Below, one piece after another: positions 6,076-7,964 of a DNA stretch of 7,964 nt. How positions within the stretch are numbered: position 1 is the stretch's first letter; each line of letters begins with the position of its first letter. The stretch is taken from positions 1 through 7,964 of the forward strand of contig JBKQWK010000075.1 of the NCBI GenBank assembly GCA_052139595.1. Direction: 5' to 3'. The notes beneath the pieces were generated by a model. The model was not told where the DNA came from. It searched no databases and worked only from the letters and a program-made list of their open reading frames with translations. Both the position numbers and the translations under genes were made by a program. The stretch comes from JBKQWK01 sp052139595 (lineage in GTDB: Bacteria; Actinomycetota; Thermoleophilia; UBA2241).

Positions 6076-6570
6076 ATGAAAGACAGGCTCGACACCCTCG
6101 ACAAGTCGCTCGTCAGTCTGCTCACTGACGACGGCCGCGTCGGCACAGCCGAGAGCGCCGCGCGCCTCGGAGTCTCGACGCCCACCGTACGTTCGCGTAT
6201 GCGCCAGTTGATCGACGCCGGAGTGTTGCGCATTGCCGGCGTCATCAACCCTTTTGAAACACGCGGTATTACCGTTGCCTTAGTCGGTCTCACCCTCGAC
6301 AAGTATCGCCTCGAAGAGAAGCTCGGTCAGATCGCCGACCTGGACGAAGCAACGTGGGCGGCGGTCGTCACCGGCCGTTACGACATCATCGTCGAAGTCG
6401 TCACTACGGAAGGCATGAGTGGTCTGTACGCCTTCCTCAACGAGTCGCTGCAGCAGGTCGGCGGCATTCAGTCGAGCGAGATGTTTGTGGTCATGAAAGC
6501 ACGTCACAAGTGGATTCAGCCGCCGAGCGGTCTGCGTCGTCGCTGGCGAGAAGGGCTAGACGAAGACTGA
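6076..6570 (+). CDS. Lrp/AsnC-family transcriptional regulator
   Basis: A 164-residue protein of usual length for the family. The N-terminal AsnC-type helix-turn-helix covers about residues 5-60 (L-D-K-S-L-V-S-L-L, then A-A-R-L-G-V-S-T-P-T-V-R-S-R-M-R-Q-L with G49-V-L at its end). The C-terminal RAM/ligand-binding domain runs about 65-145, including G100-R-Y-D-I-I-V-E-V108. Such proteins form dimers to octamers, bind amino acids and wrap DNA. ATG at 6076 is chosen because GAGGTGA (6061-6067) is 8 nt upstream and the length then fits; an in-frame ATG at 6010 would add 22 basic residues and lacks a comparable site. It is divergent from the SDR and 155 nt upstream of ald on the same strand. Regulators of this family next to ald are known (AldR in mycobacteria), so control of ald by alanine or related amino acids is a reasonable inference. 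Confidence 0.92.
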   Translation: MKDRLDTLDKSLVSLLTDDGRVGTAESAARLGVSTPTVRSRMRQLIDAGVLRIAGVINPFETRGITVALVGLTLDKYRLEEKLGQIADLDEATWAAVVTGRYDIIVEVVTTEGMSGLYAFLNESLQQVGGIQSSEMFVVMKARHKWIQPPSGLRRRWREGLDED

Positions 6571-6600
6571 CCCCGGTGAATGTTCTAAGTGCGAGTCTTC
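6562..6600 (+). terminator. Inverted repeat over the Lrp stop codon, weak terminator candidate
   Basis: GAAGACT (6562-6568) and AGTCTTC (6594-6600) are perfect complements with a 25-nt loop. The left arm runs into the stop codon. Moderately T-rich sequence follows (6605-6620). The loop is long, so termination is only a possibility. Confidence 0.25.
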
Positions 6601-6626
6601 ACGCTGTTTCACTTTCCGTTTGTGCA

Positions 6627-6654
6627 TCTTCATGGGCTGTGAATCTGTTAAACT
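6627..6654 (+). promoter_or_regulatory. Putative extended -10 promoter of ald
   Basis: TG at 6646-6647, one base, then TAAACT (6649-6654) resembles an extended -10 element. TCTTCA (6627-6632) is a weak -35 match with a 16-nt spacer. Transcription would begin near 6661, giving a leader of about 65 nt. The pair TTCA (6629-6632) and TGAA (6640-6643) lies across the -35/spacer, a plausible position for an operator. Confidence 0.4.
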
Positions 6655-6713
6655 GACAACTCAGCCGAGACATGCAGAATGCTGTGTTTGAACGTGTCGC
6701 CAGTGATCAGCAG

Positions 6714-6723
6714 TAAGGAGGAG
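6714..6723 (+). promoter_or_regulatory. Strong Shine-Dalgarno site of ald
   Basis: TAAGGAGG (6714-6721) is a near-full anti-SD match, 4 nt before the ATG at 6726. The strength of the site suggests high expression and fixes the start. Confidence 0.85.
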
Positions 6724-6725
6724 CC

Positions 6726-7838
6726 ATGATCGTAGGTGTTCCGAAAGAGATCAAGAACGAGGAGTACCGCGTTGCCGTGACGCCAATTGGCGTCAAAGAG
6801 TTTGTCCGCGCCGGCCATCAGGTGCTTATTGAGAACGGCGCCGGCGTCGGCTCCGGTTTTGACGATGCCGCCTACGCGGCTGCCGGAGCTGACTTGGCCG
6901 CAGTCGACGATGTCTGGTCCAAGGCTGACATGATCGTCAAGGTCAAGGAGCCTCTGGCAGTCGAGTTTCCCAAGTTCCACGATGGTCAGATCCTCTATAC
7001 CTACCTTCATCTGGCGGCCGATAAGGCGCTCACCGAGTTACTGCTGGCGACCGGCATTCGCGCCATGGCCTACGAGACCGTAGAGACCCACAGCGGGCAT
7101 CCTCTGCTGTTCCCGATGAGTGAAGTTGCCGGTCGCTTAGCTATTCAGGCGGGGGCGACGGCACTGCAGAAGAATAACGGTGGCTTGGGTGTGTTGCTCG
7201 GCGGCGTCACCGGCGTGGCGCCAGCCAAGGTCGTCATCATTGGTGGCGGCACGGTCGGCGTCAATGCTGCCAAGATAGCCGTCGGCCTGCGCGCCCGTGT
7301 CGTCGTTCTCGACAAGGATGCCGACCGCCTTGCCTACCTCGATGACATCTTTGCTGGGCGGGTCGAGACCGTCCTCTCTAATGAAGCCGCCATCGAGGCC
7401 GAAATCGTCGACGCTGATCTGGTTATCGGCGCTGTGCTCCTGCCCGGCGGCGCTCAGGCGCCGCATCTGGTCAAGCGTCACATGCTTGCCAAGATGCGTC
7501 CCGGCAGCGTACTCGTCGATGTTGCCATCGACCAGGGCGGCTGCTTCGAGACCAGTCACCCGACCACGCACACCGATCCGACCTACGTCGTCGACGGCGT
7601 TGTGCACTACTGTGTCGCCAACATGCCTGGCGCCGTGGCGCGAACCTCAACGATGGCTCTGACTGGTGCCACGCTGCCCTACGGTTTGGCGATCGCCAAC
7701 AAGGGCTTCGAAGCGGCCGTCAAAGCTGATCCGGCTCTCGTACCTGGCGTCAATCTGTACCGGGGCAAACTGACCATCCCGTCGGTAGCCGAAGCGCACA
7801 ACCTGCCTTATACGCCTTTGGACAAAGCGCTTGCCTGA
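6726..7838 (+). CDS. ald: Alanine dehydrogenase
   Basis: A 370-residue NAD-dependent L-alanine dehydrogenase (L-alanine + NAD + water to pyruvate, ammonium and NADH; reversible), cytoplasmic, of essentially the usual family length (about 371). The N-terminus V-G-V-P-K-E-I-K-N-E-E-Y-R carries the substrate-binding Arg15. Lys74 (in V-K-V-K-E-P), His95 (in Y-L-H-L) and Asp269 (in V-A-I-D-Q-G-G) match Lys75, His96 and Asp270 of well-studied enzymes with a one-residue shift. The nucleotide loop is I-G-G-G-T-V-G-V-N-A-A-K, and D-x-D follows at the end of the next strand (V-V-V-L-D-K-D). H-P-T-T-H-T-D-P and A-N-M-P-G-A-V-A-R-T-S-T are also diagnostic. The transhydrogenase alpha subunit is related but longer and not this well matched. 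It has its own promoter-like region and lies just after an Lrp/AsnC gene. It probably feeds alanine from peptide or amide breakdown into central metabolism. Confidence 0.97.
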   Translation: MIVGVPKEIKNEEYRVAVTPIGVKEFVRAGHQVLIENGAGVGSGFDDAAYAAAGADLAAVDDVWSKADMIVKVKEPLAVEFPKFHDGQILYTYLHLAADKALTELLLATGIRAMAYETVETHSGHPLLFPMSEVAGRLAIQAGATALQKNNGGLGVLLGGVTGVAPAKVVIIGGGTVGVNAAKIAVGLRARVVVLDKDADRLAYLDDIFAGRVETVLSNEAAIEAEIVDADLVIGAVLLPGGAQAPHLVKRHMLAKMRPGSVLVDVAIDQGGCFETSHPTTHTDPTYVVDGVVHYCVANMPGAVARTSTMALTGATLPYGLAIANKGFEAAVKADPALVPGVNLYRGKLTIPSVAEAHNLPYTPLDKALA

Positions 7839-7845
7839 AGCGCTT
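7825..7845 (+). repeat. Hairpin overlapping the ald stop codon
   Basis: AAGCGCTT occurs at 7825-7832 and 7838-7845; it is self-complementary, so the two copies form an 8-bp stem with a 5-nt loop that includes the stop TGA (7836-7838). No T-run follows. It may protect the mRNA end or help termination. Confidence 0.4.
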
Positions 7846-7864
7846 CGCGCGGACGCTGCGGCAC

Positions 7865-7878
7865 TAGCCGCGCGGCTA
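7865..7878. repeat. 14-bp perfect palindrome downstream of ald
   Basis: TAGCCGCGCGGCTA reads the same on both strands, 26 nt past the ald stop, in a stretch with no gene (7839-7964). It may be chance in GC-rich DNA, a protein-binding site, or part of the 3' end structure. Confidence 0.35.
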
Positions 7879-7942
7879 AGAAGATGTTTGAATGGAGCCG
7901 CGGGCATCCAGGGGGCTGAGCGCGGCGGCCGTGTAGGTTGGG

Positions 7943-7962
7943 GGCAGGCCTCGGGGCCTGCC
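7943..7962. terminator. Strong GC-rich hairpin at the window end
   Basis: GGCAGGCC (7943-7950) pairs perfectly with GGCCTGCC (7955-7962) around a TCGG loop, giving an 8-bp all-strong stem. It is about 105 nt after ald. The sequence beyond 7964 is not visible, so a following T-run cannot be checked; on the other strand the stem could end a convergent gene outside the window. Confidence 0.5.
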
Positions 7963-7964
7963 GG

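Noticed and set aside
7839..7964. Possible further gene after ald
   Set aside because: No frame with a ribosome site or family signal; the stretch is dominated by inverted repeats.

Overview
The window looks like bacterial chromosome of fairly high GC. It is densely packed, mostly on the + strand, with strong Shine-Dalgarno sites and at least one probable GTG start. The gene mix (peptide ABC importer, C45 acylase-like protein, D-aminoacylase, PucR regulator, Lrp/AsnC regulator, alanine dehydrogenase) is compatible with an actinobacterial, Chloroflexota or Firmicutes-type lineage. I cannot place it further from sequence alone. I see no rRNA, tRNA, CRISPR array, transposase or phage gene.

Block 1 (1-3045, +) is a putative peptide or N-acyl-amino-acid catabolic operon. 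It holds the C-terminal tail of an Opp/Dpp-type importer ATPase (1-126), a C45-family Ntn hydrolase/acyltransferase (226-1353) and a D-aminoacylase-type amidohydrolase (1381-3045). Gaps between genes are short and each of the two complete genes has a strong ribosome binding site. A hairpin follows the last stop.

Block 2 (3046-4996, +) is a 289-nt gap with a hairpin and a short direct repeat, then a full-length PucR-family regulator. It is the obvious candidate regulator of block 1. The convergent gap after it carries a short hairpin.

Block 3 (5035-6570) is a divergent pair. On the minus strand is an Ala-rich PTR1/FolM-like short-chain dehydrogenase/reductase whose catalytic Tyr position is His. 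A 29-codon upstream ORF with its own strong RBS overlaps the SDR start codon. On the plus strand is an Lrp/AsnC regulator. An 8-bp inverted repeat lies between them.

Block 4 (6571-7964) is alanine dehydrogenase (ald), preceded by a promoter-like region containing four TTCAC/GTGAA pentamers at near-helical spacing. It is followed by 126 nt without a gene but with a perfect palindrome and a strong GC-rich hairpin at the window edge.

As a working model (inference): peptides or acylated amino acids are imported, amide bonds are cleaved by the C45 and D-aminoacylase enzymes, and alanine is deaminated to pyruvate by Ald under Lrp/AsnC control. The individual families are known. The points worth a second look are the gene combination, the substitutions in the D-aminoacylase and SDR, and the coupled small ORF.
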